DNA of 64,000 nt from Cellulomonas sp. ES6. GTDB taxonomy: Bacteria; Actinomycetota; Actinomycetes; Actinomycetales; Cellulomonadaceae. How positions within the stretch are numbered: position 1 is the first letter of the stretch; every line of letters begins with the position of its first letter. Under the pieces are notes generated by a model. The model searched no databases. It was not told the origin of the DNA and saw only the letters and a program-made list of their open reading frames with translations. Where the stretch lies: NCBI RefSeq assembly GCF_030053835.1, contig NZ_CP125655.1:1674001-1738000 (forward strand), written 5' to 3'. This document shows positions 47,138 through 56,701 of this stretch, piece by piece. The translations under genes were made by a program, and so were the position numbers.

Positions 47138-48471
47138 CAGACCTCCAGGGCAGCGGGCTCCGCCGGGGTGTCGGCGGGGTACATGAGGCGCTCGGACACC
47201 AGCCACGACCCGACGGCGGAGACCGTGAGGCCGACGGCGGCGTAGACGGGCACGAGGCGGAGCGCATCCTGCGCGATCAACCACTCGGCCACGAACAGGA
47301 ACGTACCGCCGAACAGGGCGATGGCGGCCCCGGCGGGCACGCCCAGCCCCACGGCGCGGATCGGCACCGGGAACAGCCGCGCACCGGCGACGGGGGTGAC
47401 GCCGAGCTGCAGCCCGACGCAGGTCGTGAGCAGCGGCGCGGCGACCACGTACGGCAGCACCCCGGACGCCAGCCCCAGCATCAGCGGCACGACGAGCACC
47501 GCCGCGGCCGTGAACCCGGTGCGGATCAGCGCGAGCGGCCCGAACCGGTCGGCGAGGAACCCGGAGGCGATCATCGCGACCAGCAGGCAGACGAGCGCGA
47601 CCGTGTGCTGCGACGTGGCCTGGGCCTCGGTGTAGCGGCCGGTGTGGCCGGCGAACTCCGGCAGGTACACGGACCCGAAGTACACGCCCATGGTGGAGCC
47701 GATGGTGAGCATGAACGCGAGCGCCATCCGCCCGGCGTGGGCGCGCAGCAGCGGCCCGGGCGCCTGCAGGCCGGCCGCGCGGGACCGCTCGAACACCTCC
47801 GACTCCGGCACGCCGCGCCGGATCCACAGCGCGAGCAGCCCACAGAGCGCGGCGACGACGAACGCGACCCGCCAGCCGCCGTCCCGCACGGCGTCCGCCC
47901 CGAGCACGCCCAGCAGCACGGCGAGCACGACCGTCGCGCCGAGCGTCCCGAGGGCGTCCCCGGAGTACGCGAACGCCCCGTACCGGTGCCGCCGGTCCGC
48001 GGGCGCGACCTCGACCACGTACGTCGCGGCCGTCGCGACCTCGCCGCCCATCGCGATGCCCTGCAGCACCCGGGCGGCGACCACGACGACCGCGGCCCAC
48101 CAGCCGGCGACCGCGTAGGTCGGGGCCGCGGCGATCAGGGCCGAGCCGACGGCGATCAGCGAGACGGACACCAGCAGCCCGGTCCGCCGGCCGCGGGTGT
48201 CGGTCACCCGCCCCATGAGGTACGACCCGACCGGCCGGGCCACGAACCCGATCGCGAACACCGCGTACGCGCCGAGCACCTTCGTCACCGGGTCGTCCCC
48301 GGGGAACACCTGCCCGGCGAAGTACGGCGCCAGCAGGCCGTACATCGTCCAGTCCAGCGACTCGACGAAGATCCCCGCCGTGCTCGCGACCACCACGCGC
48401 GTCCGGCGCACACCCGCCACCGCTGCCTCCCGTCGCACCGGCGCACCGGGTCGGCGCGCGGTGCACCGCAT
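47137..48471 (-). CDS. MFS transporter, metabolite:H+ symporter (MHS) type
   Basis: This has twelve predicted membrane helices in 444 residues and MHS-family features: AGIFVESLDWTMYGLLAPYF in helix 1, FAIGFVARPVGSYLMGRVTD and RRTGLLVSVSLIAVGSALIA in the loop 2-3 region, and QGIAMGGEVATAATYVVEVA. It probably imports an organic acid or acyl amino acid by proton symport for the coupled M20 hydrolase. The N-terminal 20 residues are Arg-rich and the true start may be one of the GTG codons slightly downstream. Confidence 0.9.
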   Translation of the reverse strand: MRCTARRPGAPVRREAAVAGVRRTRVVVASTAGIFVESLDWTMYGLLAPYFAGQVFPGDDPVTKVLGAYAVFAIGFVARPVGSYLMGRVTDTRGRRTGLLVSVSLIAVGSALIAAAPTYAVAGWWAAVVVVAARVLQGIAMGGEVATAATYVVEVAPADRRHRYGAFAYSGDALGTLGATVVLAVLLGVLGADAVRDGGWRVAFVVAALCGLLALWIRRGVPESEVFERSRAAGLQAPGPLLRAHAGRMALAFMLTIGSTMGVYFGSVYLPEFAGHTGRYTEAQATSQHTVALVCLLVAMIASGFLADRFGPLALIRTGFTAAAVLVVPLMLGLASGVLPYVVAAPLLTTCVGLQLGVTPVAGARLFPVPIRAVGLGVPAGAAIALFGGTFLFVAEWLIAQDALRLVPVYAAVGLTVSAVGSWLVSERLMYPADTPAEPAALEV

Positions 48472-48529
48472 CGTGCACCCGCCGGTTCCCGGCCGTCGCC
48501 CGACGCGCCGGGTGCCGCGGCCCGCGCCG

Positions 48530-48545
48530 TATCGTGGTGCGGATG
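48530..48545 (+). promoter_or_regulatory. Leaderless promoter for the helicase-associated gene
   Basis: TATCGT (48530-48535) is followed by 7 bases and the ATG at 48543; no Shine-Dalgarno sequence precedes it. This supports ATG 48543 rather than GTG 48534. Confidence 0.45.
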
Positions 48546-50939
48546 GCCACGTTCAGCGAGCACCTGCGGGGCAGGTCCGACGACGACCTGGTGCGCCTGC
48601 TGCTGCGTCGGCCCGACCTCGCGCACCCCTCCCCCGCGACCCTGGCGTCCCTCGCCGCGCGGGCGACCAGCCGCCCCAGCCTGGAGCGGGCGCTCGCCGG
48701 CGTCGACGCGGCGGTGCTGCAGGCCGTGGAGTCGGTGGTCGTGCTGCTCGCCGGCCCCGACGCGGCCGCCGACCCCGGCGCGGGGGTGCGTGCCCGTGAC
48801 GTCGTGGCGGCCGTCGGCGCCGACCGGACGGCGGCCCCGGGCGTGCGCGAGGCCCTCCGCGACGCGACCGACCTCGCGCTGCTGCACCCCGTCGGCGGTC
48901 GCGCCGCCGACCCCGTGCTGCGCCCCGCGCCGGGCGTCGCCGAGCTGCTCGGTCCCGGTGCCGCCGGGCTCGCGTCCGCGCGCGCGGACGACCCGGACGA
49001 GGCCGCCGTGCGGGAGGCGCTGGCGTCCGCGCCCGCCGCGGGCAGGGCGGTGCTCGACGCGCTCAGCTGGGGTCCCCCGGTCGGCGTCCGCCCGGCGTCC
49101 GGGCCCGCCGCCGACGCCGTGACCGAGCTGCTGCGGCTCGGGCTGCTCGTGCGCGCGGACGACCGGCACGTGCTGCTCCCCCGGTCCGTCGCCCTCGTGC
49201 TGCGCGACGGCCGGACGCACCGGGCGCCGGCCACCCCGCCCGGCGACGCGGACCTCCCGCACCGCGACGCCGCCCTGGTCGAGGCCGAGCACGCCGCGGC
49301 GGCCGAGCGGGCCGTGCGCCTCGTGGCCGGGCTGGTCCGGCTGTGGGAGCAGGCACCGCCGCCGGTGCTGCGGGCCGGAGGGCTCGGGGTCCGCGACCTG
49401 CGCCGCACGGCCGCGGCGCTCGAGGTCGCCGAACCGGAGGCGGCGCTCGTCGTCGAGCTCGCCGGCGCCGGCGGCCTGGTGCGCGACGACGGGGAGGAGA
49501 CGCCGCACTGGGTCCCCACGACCGCCGCCGACGAGTGGCTCGCCCAGGACCTGCCCGGGCGCTGGGCCCGGCTCGCGGCGTGGTGGGCGACGACCACGCG
49601 CACGCCGGCCCTGGTCGGCACCCGGGACGACCGCGGCGGGGTGCGCGCGGCGCTCGGCCCGGACGGCGCCCGGCCGTGGGCGCCGCGCCTGCGCCGGCAG
49701 GTGCTCGACGTCCTCGAGGACCTCGCGCCGGGCGCCGCCCCGGCGGCGGAGCAGGTGCGCGCCGTCCTCGCGTGGCGCACGCCCCGGGCCGTGCCGCCGG
49801 CGGACGCGGTGGGGGCCGTGCTGCGCGAGGCCGGCTGGCTGGGGGTGCTCGGCGCGGGCGCCCTGCCCGCCGCCGCCCGCGCGCTGCGGGACGACGACCC
49901 CCTGCCGGCCCTGGCGCGTGCGCTGGACGCGGCCCTGCCCGCCGCCGTCGACGACCTGCTGCTGCAGGCCGACCTCACGGGCATCGTCCCCGGGCGCCCG
50001 GGCGCCGCCCTGGAGGCGCTGCTGGACGCGAGCGCCCGGGTCGAGTCCCGCGGCGGCGCCCTGACCGTGCGGTTCACGCCGGAGTCGGTGCGCGCGGCCC
50101 TCGACGCGGGCCGGTCCGCCGACGACCTGCTCGGGGAGCTCGCCGCGCACGCCCGGGGCCGCGTGCCGCAGCCGCTGGAGTACCTGGTCCGCGACGCCGC
50201 CCGGCGGCACGGCCGGCTGCGCGTGGGCAGCGCCTCGTCGTACGTCCGCGTCGAGGACCCGGCCCTGCTCGCGGGCCTCGCGGAGGACCCGCGCCACGCC
50301 GCGCTCGGCCTGGTGCGGCTCGCGCCCACCGTGCTCGCCGCGCAGGCGCCGGTGCACGAGCTGCTCGCCGCGCTGCGCGCGCACGGCCTCGCCCCCGTGG
50401 CCGAGACGCCCGACGGGCAGGTGCTGCACGCCGCGCCGACGGTCCGCCGCGTCGCCGCCCCCCGTCGGCGCGCCGACGAGCCGGCACGCGGCGGGGTGCC
50501 GCCGGCCGAGCGGGCGGCGGCGCTGGTCGGCGTGCTGCGGCGTGCCGGGTCGGAGCACGGGGCCGCGCCGCACCGCGGCGCCGCACCCGGGGCGGGCGCC
50601 GCACCCGGGACGTCCGGGGCGCCCGGCGCCGCCGGCGCCCGCCCCGCCGGCGCGGGCCGCGCGGGGGGAACAGCCGACGTCGCCGAGGCGTTGGGGCTGC
50701 TGCGCGAGGCGGCCGCCGGGCACACCGAGGTGTGGCTGGACGTGGTCGGCTCGCGCGGCGCCCTGGAGCGGCGGCGCGTCCGTCCCGTCCGCGTGGACGG
50801 CGGACGGGTGCGCGTCGTCGACACGACCCGGGACGCCGAGATCGTCGTCGCCGCGCACCGCGTGGCCGCGGTCACCCCGGTCGCCGGCCCCGACGCCGCC
50901 GACCACGCCCCCGACCCGTGGAGGACGGACCCCGCATGA
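48543..50939 (+). CDS. Helicase_C_3/WYL-type helicase-associated protein
   Basis: The 798-residue protein is the usual actinobacterial partner upstream of XPB. It starts MATFSEHLRGRSDDDLVRLL, with winged-helix-like segments; the middle (residues about 440-600) fits the helicase C-terminal XPB/Ssl2-like domain, including DDLLLQADLTGIVPGRPGAA; and the C-terminus is WYL-like (TEVWLDVVGSRGALERRRVR, VDTTRDAEIVVAAHRVAAVT). No Walker motifs are present. The stop overlaps the XPB start (ATGA). Probably a regulator or partner of the XPB helicase. Confidence 0.88.
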   Translation: MATFSEHLRGRSDDDLVRLLLRRPDLAHPSPATLASLAARATSRPSLERALAGVDAAVLQAVESVVVLLAGPDAAADPGAGVRARDVVAAVGADRTAAPGVREALRDATDLALLHPVGGRAADPVLRPAPGVAELLGPGAAGLASARADDPDEAAVREALASAPAAGRAVLDALSWGPPVGVRPASGPAADAVTELLRLGLLVRADDRHVLLPRSVALVLRDGRTHRAPATPPGDADLPHRDAALVEAEHAAAAERAVRLVAGLVRLWEQAPPPVLRAGGLGVRDLRRTAAALEVAEPEAALVVELAGAGGLVRDDGEETPHWVPTTAADEWLAQDLPGRWARLAAWWATTTRTPALVGTRDDRGGVRAALGPDGARPWAPRLRRQVLDVLEDLAPGAAPAAEQVRAVLAWRTPRAVPPADAVGAVLREAGWLGVLGAGALPAAARALRDDDPLPALARALDAALPAAVDDLLLQADLTGIVPGRPGAALEALLDASARVESRGGALTVRFTPESVRAALDAGRSADDLLGELAAHARGRVPQPLEYLVRDAARRHGRLRVGSASSYVRVEDPALLAGLAEDPRHAALGLVRLAPTVLAAQAPVHELLAALRAHGLAPVAETPDGQVLHAAPTVRRVAAPRRRADEPARGGVPPAERAAALVGVLRRAGSEHGAAPHRGAAPGAGAAPGTSGAPGAAGARPAGAGRAGGTADVAEALGLLREAAAGHTEVWLDVVGSRGALERRRVRPVRVDGGRVRVVDTTRDAEIVVAAHRVAAVTPVAGPDAADHAPDPWRTDPA

Positions 50940-52618
50940 CCGACGGACCCCTGATCGTCCAGAGCGACAAGACCCTCCTGCTCGAGGTCGACCACGACCA
51001 GGCGGAGGCCTGCCGCCGCGCGATCGCCCCGTTCGCCGAGCTGGAGCGCGCCCCCGAGCACGTCCACACCTACCGGCTGACGCCGCTGGGCCTGTGGAAC
51101 GCCCGGGCCGCGGGCCACGACGCCGAGCAGGTCGTCGACACGCTGCTCGAGTACTCGCGCTACCCGGTGCCCCACGCGCTGCTGGTCGACGTCGCCGAGA
51201 CCATGTCCCGGTACGGGCGGCTGCAGCTCGTCGCGCACCCCGTGCACGGGCTGGTGCTGCACGCGCTGGACGCCGCCGTGCTGGCCGAGGTGCTGCGGTC
51301 CAGGCGCACCGCCGGCCTGGTCGGCGAGCGGCTCGACGACACCGACGTGGTGGTCCACGCCTCCGAGCGTGGCACCCTCAAGCAGGCGCTGCTCAAGCTC
51401 GGCTGGCCGGCGGAGGACCTCGCGGGCTACGTCGACGGCGAGGCGCACCCCATCGACCTCGACACCTCCGGCGAGTCCGACCCGACGCCCGACGGCACGC
51501 CCCGCCCGTGGCAGCTGCGGCCGTACCAGGCCGAGGCGGCGGACGGCTTCTGGCACGGCGGCTCCGGCGTCGTCGTGCTGCCCTGCGGCGCCGGCAAGAC
51601 GCTGGTCGGCGCCGCGGCGATGGCCCGCTCCAAGACCACGACGCTGATCCTCGTCACCAACACCGTCTCCGCCCGGCAGTGGCGGGACGAGCTGGTCCGC
51701 CGCACCTCGCTGACGCCCGACGAGATCGGCGAGTACTCGGGCTCCCGCAAGGAGATCCGCCCCGTCACGATCGCGACGTACCAGGTGCTCACGCTGAGGC
51801 GGAAGGGCGTCTACCCCCACCTGGAGCTGCTCGACGCCCGCGACTGGGGCCTCATCGTCTACGACGAGGTGCACCTGCTGCCGGCCCCGATCTTCCGGAT
51901 GACCGCCGACCTGCAGGCGCGCCGCCGCCTCGGGCTCACCGCCACGCTCGTGCGCGAGGACGGCCGCGAGGACGAGGTGTTCAGCCTCATCGGGCCCAAG
52001 CGGTACGACGCCCCGTGGAAGGACATCGAGGCGCAGGGCTACATCGCGCCGGCCGACTGCGTCGAGGTCCGCCTCACGCTGCCCGACCGGGACCGGATGC
52101 TCTACGCGACCGCCGAGCCGGAGGACAAGTACCGCCTCGCCGCCAGCGCCCCGGGCAAGACGCAGGTCGTCAAGCAGCTCGTGGCCCGGCACGCCGGGGA
52201 GCCGCTGCTCGTCATCGGCCAGTACATCGACCAGCTCGAGGAGCTCGCGGACGACATCGGCGCGCCCGTGATCACCGGGTCGACCACCGTGAACGAGCGG
52301 CAGCGGCTGTTCGACGCGTTCCGGGCCGGGGAGATCACGACGCTCGTGGTGTCGAAGGTCGCGAACTTCTCGATCGACCTGCCCGAGGCGTCGGTCGCGA
52401 TCCAGGTCTCCGGCTCGTTCGGGTCCCGGCAGGAGGAGGCCCAGCGCCTCGGCCGGCTGCTGCGCCCGAAGGGCGACGGGCGCACCGCGCACTTCTACGC
52501 GGTCGTCGCGCGGGACACCGTCGACCAGGACTTCGCGGCGCACCGGCAGCGGTTCCTCGCGGAGCAGGGCTACGCCTACCGCATCGTCGACGCGGAGGAC
52601 CTCGAGCAGCCGGCCTGA
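50936..52618 (+). CDS. XPB-type DNA repair helicase
   Basis: This is an SF2 3'-5' DNA helicase homologous to eukaryotic XPB. The 560-residue protein has a damage-recognition-type N-terminal domain (residues 1-180), Walker A LPCGAGKTLVGAAAM (about 217-231), a DEVH box in IVYDEVHLLPA, motif III GLTATLVREDGREDEVF, and motif VI QRLGRLLRPKGDGRTAHFYA. Bacterial XPB is typical of actinobacteria. It is translationally coupled to the preceding gene. The role in bacteria is thought to be DNA repair or transcription-coupled processes. Confidence 0.97.
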   Translation: MTDGPLIVQSDKTLLLEVDHDQAEACRRAIAPFAELERAPEHVHTYRLTPLGLWNARAAGHDAEQVVDTLLEYSRYPVPHALLVDVAETMSRYGRLQLVAHPVHGLVLHALDAAVLAEVLRSRRTAGLVGERLDDTDVVVHASERGTLKQALLKLGWPAEDLAGYVDGEAHPIDLDTSGESDPTPDGTPRPWQLRPYQAEAADGFWHGGSGVVVLPCGAGKTLVGAAAMARSKTTTLILVTNTVSARQWRDELVRRTSLTPDEIGEYSGSRKEIRPVTIATYQVLTLRRKGVYPHLELLDARDWGLIVYDEVHLLPAPIFRMTADLQARRRLGLTATLVREDGREDEVFSLIGPKRYDAPWKDIEAQGYIAPADCVEVRLTLPDRDRMLYATAEPEDKYRLAASAPGKTQVVKQLVARHAGEPLLVIGQYIDQLEELADDIGAPVITGSTTVNERQRLFDAFRAGEITTLVVSKVANFSIDLPEASVAIQVSGSFGSRQEEAQRLGRLLRPKGDGRTAHFYAVVARDTVDQDFAAHRQRFLAEQGYAYRIVDAEDLEQPA

Positions 52619-52946
52619 CGCCCCCGCCCCCGCGCGCACTGCCCCGTCCCCCGCGCGCACCCCGCGCGCCTCGCACCCCGCGCACCCCGCGCGCACTGCC
52701 CCGTCCCCCCGCGCGCACCCCGCGCACCCCGCGATCGCGCCCCGTGCGGTCGCCCAGAGTCCAGGACACGCCGGCGTACCGGCCGCGCCCCCGGGCGTGT
52801 CCTGGACTCTCGGTGCACGGGTACCCGGGCCGACCGGGCGAGGGAGCGGAACGGGAGCGCGCGGGAGAGGGCGCGGGAGCGGAGCGGGAACCGCGGCGCG
52901 TGTTCCTCCGTTGCGACGGGTGCACGCCCTGAGAAAGGATCGTCGG
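52619..52946. other. Spacer with repeats after the XPB gene
   Basis: This 328-base gap contains a direct repeat of CGCGCGCACTGCCCCGTCCC (copies at 52631 and 52688, 57 bases apart) within CGCACCCCG-rich sequence, a 17-base inverted repeat (52756-52810), and then a purine-rich region before the TPM gene. No gene is supported. Confidence 0.65.
52756..52810. terminator. Long hairpin between XPB and TPM genes
   Basis: Perfect 17-base arms (52756-52772 and 52794-52810) begin AGAGTCCAGGACACGCC. There is no T-tract. It is a terminator or a palindromic repeat of the kind seen at 15446, 17981 and 60318. Confidence 0.75.
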
Positions 52947-55010
52947 GTGCCGTCGTCGTCCCGTGGCTGGTCCGCCGCCCTCCCGCTCGTCCCCGTGCTG
53001 CTCGCGGCACCGCTCCTGGTGGGGGCCGCCCCGGCGGCGCCCGTCCCGCTGACCCCGGCCGTGGCCGCGGCGTCCGCGCCCGCCGGCCCGGTCGTGCCGG
53101 CGACCGACCCGCTGGCGCTCGCCGGCGAGATCACCGACCAGGCGGGCGTCCTGGGCGGTGACGAGGGCACGGTGCAGGCCGCGCTGGACGAGCTCGCGGA
53201 GGCCACCCCGTACCAGCTGTACGTCGTGTACGTGGACGACTTCGGCAACCTCGACCGGGAGGACTGGGTCCAGCAGACAGCGCAGCAGACCGGCCTGGGC
53301 TCGCAGGACATGGTGCTGGCCGTCGCCGTCGACCAGCGCTCGTACGTGCTGGCGCCGGAGTCGGTGGACGGGCTGTCGGGCAGCGCGCTCGACGGCGTGG
53401 CCGCCGACGTCGAGGACCGGCTGCGTCAGGACGACTGGTCGGGCGCCGCCGTGACCGCCGCCGACGGCATCCGCGAGGCCGCGACCGGGGGCGGCGGCGG
53501 GTCGGCGCTGGGCTGGCTGTTCGTCGGCGGGCTCGTGGTCATCGCGGTGCTCACCGCGGTCGGCTGGGCGAGCGCCCGCCGCCGCTCCCGCCTCACGACG
53601 CCCGTCGGTGCCGGGGGTCCCCAGGCGCCGGGCCGCCCCGTCGACCCGTACGCCGAGCTGCCGACCGCGGAGCTCGACCGCCGCTCGTCGTCGGCGCTCG
53701 TGGGCGCGGACGACGCCCTGCGGTCCTCCGAGCAGGAGCTCGGCTTCGCCCAGGCGCAGTTCGGCCCGGACGCGACCCGCGAGTTCGAGCAGGTCCTGGC
53801 CCAGGCGAAGGCCCAGGTCACCGAGGCGTTCCGGCTCCGTCAGACGCTCGACGACGACGTCCCGGACACCGAGCCGCAGGTGCGGCAGACGGCCGGGCGC
53901 ATCCTGGCGATCGTCGACCAGGTCTCGGACGCGCTCGACGCGCAGAAGGAGGCGTTCGACCGCCTGCGGGACGTGGAGTCGCGTGCAGGCGAGGCGCTGG
54001 ACGCGCACGAGCGTGTCGCCGCCGCCCTGCGCGCCCGCGTCGAGGCCGCGCGCGGCACGCTCGCCACGCTCGCCGCGACCTACCCGGCCACCTCGCTCGC
54101 CTCCGTGACCGGCAACCCGGACCAGGCGCTGCGGCTGCTCGACGAGGTGGGCACGGCGATCGGGCAGGGGCGCCAGGCCGTCGCCGCGGGTGACCGCGGC
54201 ATCGCCGTGCGGTACGCCCGCGCCGCCGAGGAGGCGCTCGGGCAGGTCACGACGCTGCTGGACGCCGTCGACCGCGCGGGCACGGACCTCGCCACCATCG
54301 GCGCGCGGCTGGACGCGGCCGTCGCGTCGATCGGCTCGGACCTCGAGGACGCCGACCGGCTCGCGCCCCGGCACCCGGAGGTGTCGGCCCGCGCCGAGGC
54401 CGCCCGCGCCGCGATCGCCACCGCGCGCGCCGCCCGCGACGGGCAGGGCGACCCGCTCGCCGCGCTCGCGACCATCACGGACGCCGAGGCCGCGATCGAC
54501 CAGGCGCTCGCGCCGATGCGCGAGGCGCAGGACCGCGCCGCGCGCTCCCGGCAGCTGCTCGAGCAGACGCTCGGCCGCGTGGACTCCGCCCTGCGCGGCA
54601 CCACCGACTACGTGGAGACCCGCCGCGGCGCCGTCGGCCCGGAGGCCCGCACCCGCCTCGCGGAGGCCCACCGGCTGTTCCGCGCCGCGGTGGACCAGCG
54701 GGAGACCGACCCGGAGCAGGGCCTGGTGGCGGCGCAGCAGGCGGAGCGGCTCGTCCGCGAGGCGCAGTCGCTCGCCCAGCGCGACGTCGACTGGTACGAC
54801 GAGCAGCGACGCGGCGGCCCGCGGGGCGGGGGCGGCGGCGGTCTCGGCGACATCGGCGGGATGGTGCTGGGCGGCATCATCATCGACTCGATCCTGCGCG
54901 GCGGGGGCGGCGGCTGGGGCGGCGGCGGCGCGCACGGCGGCGGCGGGGGCTTCGGGGGCGGCGGCCACGGCGGCGGCTTCGGCGGGGGCGGCCGGGGCGG
55001 CGGGTTCTGA
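52947..55010 (+). CDS. TPM-domain membrane protein with coiled coil and Gly-rich tail
   Basis: The 687-residue protein has a signal peptide (LPLVPVLLAAPLLVGAAPAA, residues about 13-32), a TPM/YgcG-type domain (EITDQAGVLGGDEGTVQAAL, then YQLYVVYVDDFGNLDREDWV and DMVLAVAVDQRSYVLAP; about 55-180), one membrane helix (ALGWLFVGGLVVIAVLTAVG, about 188-207), a long helical coiled-coil cytoplasmic region (230-620) and a Gly-rich tail (GGGGGWGGGGAHGGGG). GTG 52947 has AAAGGA about 10 bases upstream. It is followed by pspA after 41 bases, a common actinobacterial pairing suggesting a role in envelope stress. Confidence 0.9.
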   Translation: MPSSSRGWSAALPLVPVLLAAPLLVGAAPAAPVPLTPAVAAASAPAGPVVPATDPLALAGEITDQAGVLGGDEGTVQAALDELAEATPYQLYVVYVDDFGNLDREDWVQQTAQQTGLGSQDMVLAVAVDQRSYVLAPESVDGLSGSALDGVAADVEDRLRQDDWSGAAVTAADGIREAATGGGGGSALGWLFVGGLVVIAVLTAVGWASARRRSRLTTPVGAGGPQAPGRPVDPYAELPTAELDRRSSSALVGADDALRSSEQELGFAQAQFGPDATREFEQVLAQAKAQVTEAFRLRQTLDDDVPDTEPQVRQTAGRILAIVDQVSDALDAQKEAFDRLRDVESRAGEALDAHERVAAALRARVEAARGTLATLAATYPATSLASVTGNPDQALRLLDEVGTAIGQGRQAVAAGDRGIAVRYARAAEEALGQVTTLLDAVDRAGTDLATIGARLDAAVASIGSDLEDADRLAPRHPEVSARAEAARAAIATARAARDGQGDPLAALATITDAEAAIDQALAPMREAQDRAARSRQLLEQTLGRVDSALRGTTDYVETRRGAVGPEARTRLAEAHRLFRAAVDQRETDPEQGLVAAQQAERLVREAQSLAQRDVDWYDEQRRGGPRGGGGGGLGDIGGMVLGGIIIDSILRGGGGGWGGGGAHGGGGGFGGGGHGGGFGGGGRGGGF

Positions 55011-55051
55011 TCATGTTCGGCAGGCGCACCACACGAGAGAGGCACCAGGCG

Positions 55052-55816
55052 ATGACGGAGAAGCAGAGCATCTTCGGGCGGATCACCCAGCTCGCTCGGG
55101 CGAACATCAACGCCCTGATCGACCAGGCCGAGGACCCCCAGAAGATGCTGGACCAGCTGGTCCGGGACTACACGAACTCGATCGCGGAGGCCGAGAAGGC
55201 GATCGCGCAGACGATCGGCAACCTGCGCCTGGCGGAGCAGGACTACAACGAGGACGTCGCCGCGGCCCGCGAGTGGGGTGCCAAGGCGCTGGCCGCGTCG
55301 TCGCGCGCCGACCAGTACCGCCAGGCGGGCGACGCGGCGAACGCCGACAAGTTCGACAACCTGGCCAAGGTCGCGCTCGGCAAGCAGATCGCCGCCGAGG
55401 GCGAGGTCCGCGACTCCGAGCCGATCATCGCGTCGCAGCGCGAGACGGTCGAGAAGCTCAAGTCCGGCCTGGCTCAGATGAAGGACAAGCTGGGCCAGCT
55501 CAAGCAGCGCCGGGACACCCTGGTGGCGCGGCAGAAGTCGGCGCAGGCGCAGCAGACCGTGCAGACGGCGATCTCCTCGATCAACGTGCTCGACCCGACG
55601 AGCGAGCTCGCCCGCTTCGAGGAGAAGGTGCGCCGCGAGGAGGCCCTCGCGATGGGCCAGGCGGAGATCGCGGCGTCGTCGCTCGACGCGCAGTTCGCCG
55701 AGCTCGAGGCCTCGGGCGAGGAGATCGAGATCGAGGCGCGACTCGCCGCGCTGAAGTCCGGCGGCCGGCCGCAGCAGCTCGGGACGACGCCGGTCACGCC
55801 GCAGATCGAGGCCTGA
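55052..55816 (+). CDS. pspA: PspA/IM30 family protein
   Basis: PspA-family proteins are ESCRT-III-like membrane-binding coiled coils that stabilise the cell membrane. The 254-residue product begins TEKQSIFGRITQLARANINA, the amphipathic helix and family start, followed by LIDQAEDPQKMLDQLVRDYT and long helices with ETVEKLKSGLAQMKDKLGQL. ATG 55052 is preferred to a frame starting 13 codons upstream because it matches the family N-terminus. Likely co-transcribed with the TPM gene. Confidence 0.96.
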   Translation: MTEKQSIFGRITQLARANINALIDQAEDPQKMLDQLVRDYTNSIAEAEKAIAQTIGNLRLAEQDYNEDVAAAREWGAKALAASSRADQYRQAGDAANADKFDNLAKVALGKQIAAEGEVRDSEPIIASQRETVEKLKSGLAQMKDKLGQLKQRRDTLVARQKSAQAQQTVQTAISSINVLDPTSELARFEEKVRREEALAMGQAEIAASSLDAQFAELEASGEEIEIEARLAALKSGGRPQQLGTTPVTPQIEA

Positions 55817-55842
55817 CCCGGGTCCCACCCCGGACGCTCGAC

Positions 55843-55878
55843 GGCCCGGTCACCCCGCGAGGGGCGGCCGGGCCGTGG
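55843..55878. terminator. Convergent terminator between pspA and the amidotransferase gene
   Basis: ACGGCCCGG and CCGGGCCGT (55843-55851, 55870-55878) enclose an inner CCCC-GCGA-GGGG hairpin, 26 bases after pspA and just beyond the stop of the gene on the other strand. Confidence 0.7.
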
Positions 55879-55890
55879 CGCGTGCGGGGC

Positions 55891-56622
55891 TCAGGCGGCG
55901 GCGGTCTCCGACGCCCGGGCGACGACGAGCCGGGCGAAGGTCTCCGCGATGCGCCGGCCGTCCACGAGCACCCGGGCGTCGGCGGCCGCCACCGCGGCGT
56001 CGATCGCCGCGACGTCCGCGTCGCCGGCGAGCTCCGCCCAGCGGTGCATCGTCGCGGGCGACGCCTCCGGGTGGAACTGCAGACCCCACGCGCGCTCGCC
56101 CACGCGGAAGGCCTGGTACGGGTAGGTGCGGGAGGCGGCGAGCCAGGTCGCGCCCCGGGGCAGGTCGACGATGGCGTCGCCGTGCATCGTCGGCATGGGG
56201 GTGCTCCGCCCGGCGTCGGTGGCCAGCGCGCCGAGCAGCGGGTCCGCCGCGGCCTCCGGGCGCCAGCGCACGTCGACCACGCCGGCCTCGCGCCCCGGGG
56301 GCGCGTCGACGTGCACCCGGCCGCCGGCGGCCACCGCGAGCAGCTGCGCGCCGAGGCAGATGCCGAGCACGGGGACGCCGGCCGCCACCGCGTCCGCCAG
56401 CAGCGCGCGCGTGGTCGCGACCGCCGGCGCGTCGTCGTAGGCGTTGGTCTCCCCGCCGAGCACCAGCAGGCCGTCGCGCACGCCGGAGGGGACCTCGCCC
56501 GCGTGCGCGCGCACCAGGCGCACCTGCACCCCGGGCAGCGCGTCGGAGAACCGGTCCAGCGGCGCGGTCTCGTCGAGCTGGACGACGGTGAGGACGGGGG
56601 TCGTGGGGGAGTCGGCACTCAC
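55891..56622 (-). CDS. Class I glutamine amidotransferase-like protein
   Basis: The 243-residue protein has the GATase class I triad: Cys in VLGICLGAQLLAVAAGG (about residues 84-100) and His/Glu in WGLQFHPEAS (about 174-183). It resembles the stand-alone GuaA N-terminal type or gamma-glutamyl-polyamine/anthranilate-type hydrolases; the acceptor is unknown. GTG 56622 follows a TACGGT hexamer by 8 bases, perhaps leaderless. It is divergent from the response regulator gene. Confidence 0.88.
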   Translation of the reverse strand: MSADSPTTPVLTVVQLDETAPLDRFSDALPGVQVRLVRAHAGEVPSGVRDGLLVLGGETNAYDDAPAVATTRALLADAVAAGVPVLGICLGAQLLAVAAGGRVHVDAPPGREAGVVDVRWRPEAAADPLLGALATDAGRSTPMPTMHGDAIVDLPRGATWLAASRTYPYQAFRVGERAWGLQFHPEASPATMHRWAELAGDADVAAIDAAVAAADARVLVDGRRIAETFARLVVARASETAAA

Positions 56623-56701
56623 GAGGCAGCACCGTACCGCGCCGCGGTCACGACCAGCGCGCTCCCAGGCAGCATCCAGGAACCGGGCGCACACTGAGAC
56701 G

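Noticed and set aside
52631..52740. Collagen-like (Gly-Ala-Arg) protein on the minus strand after XPB
   Set aside because: The frame is a by-product of the CGCACCCCG repeats, with no start or ribosome site.
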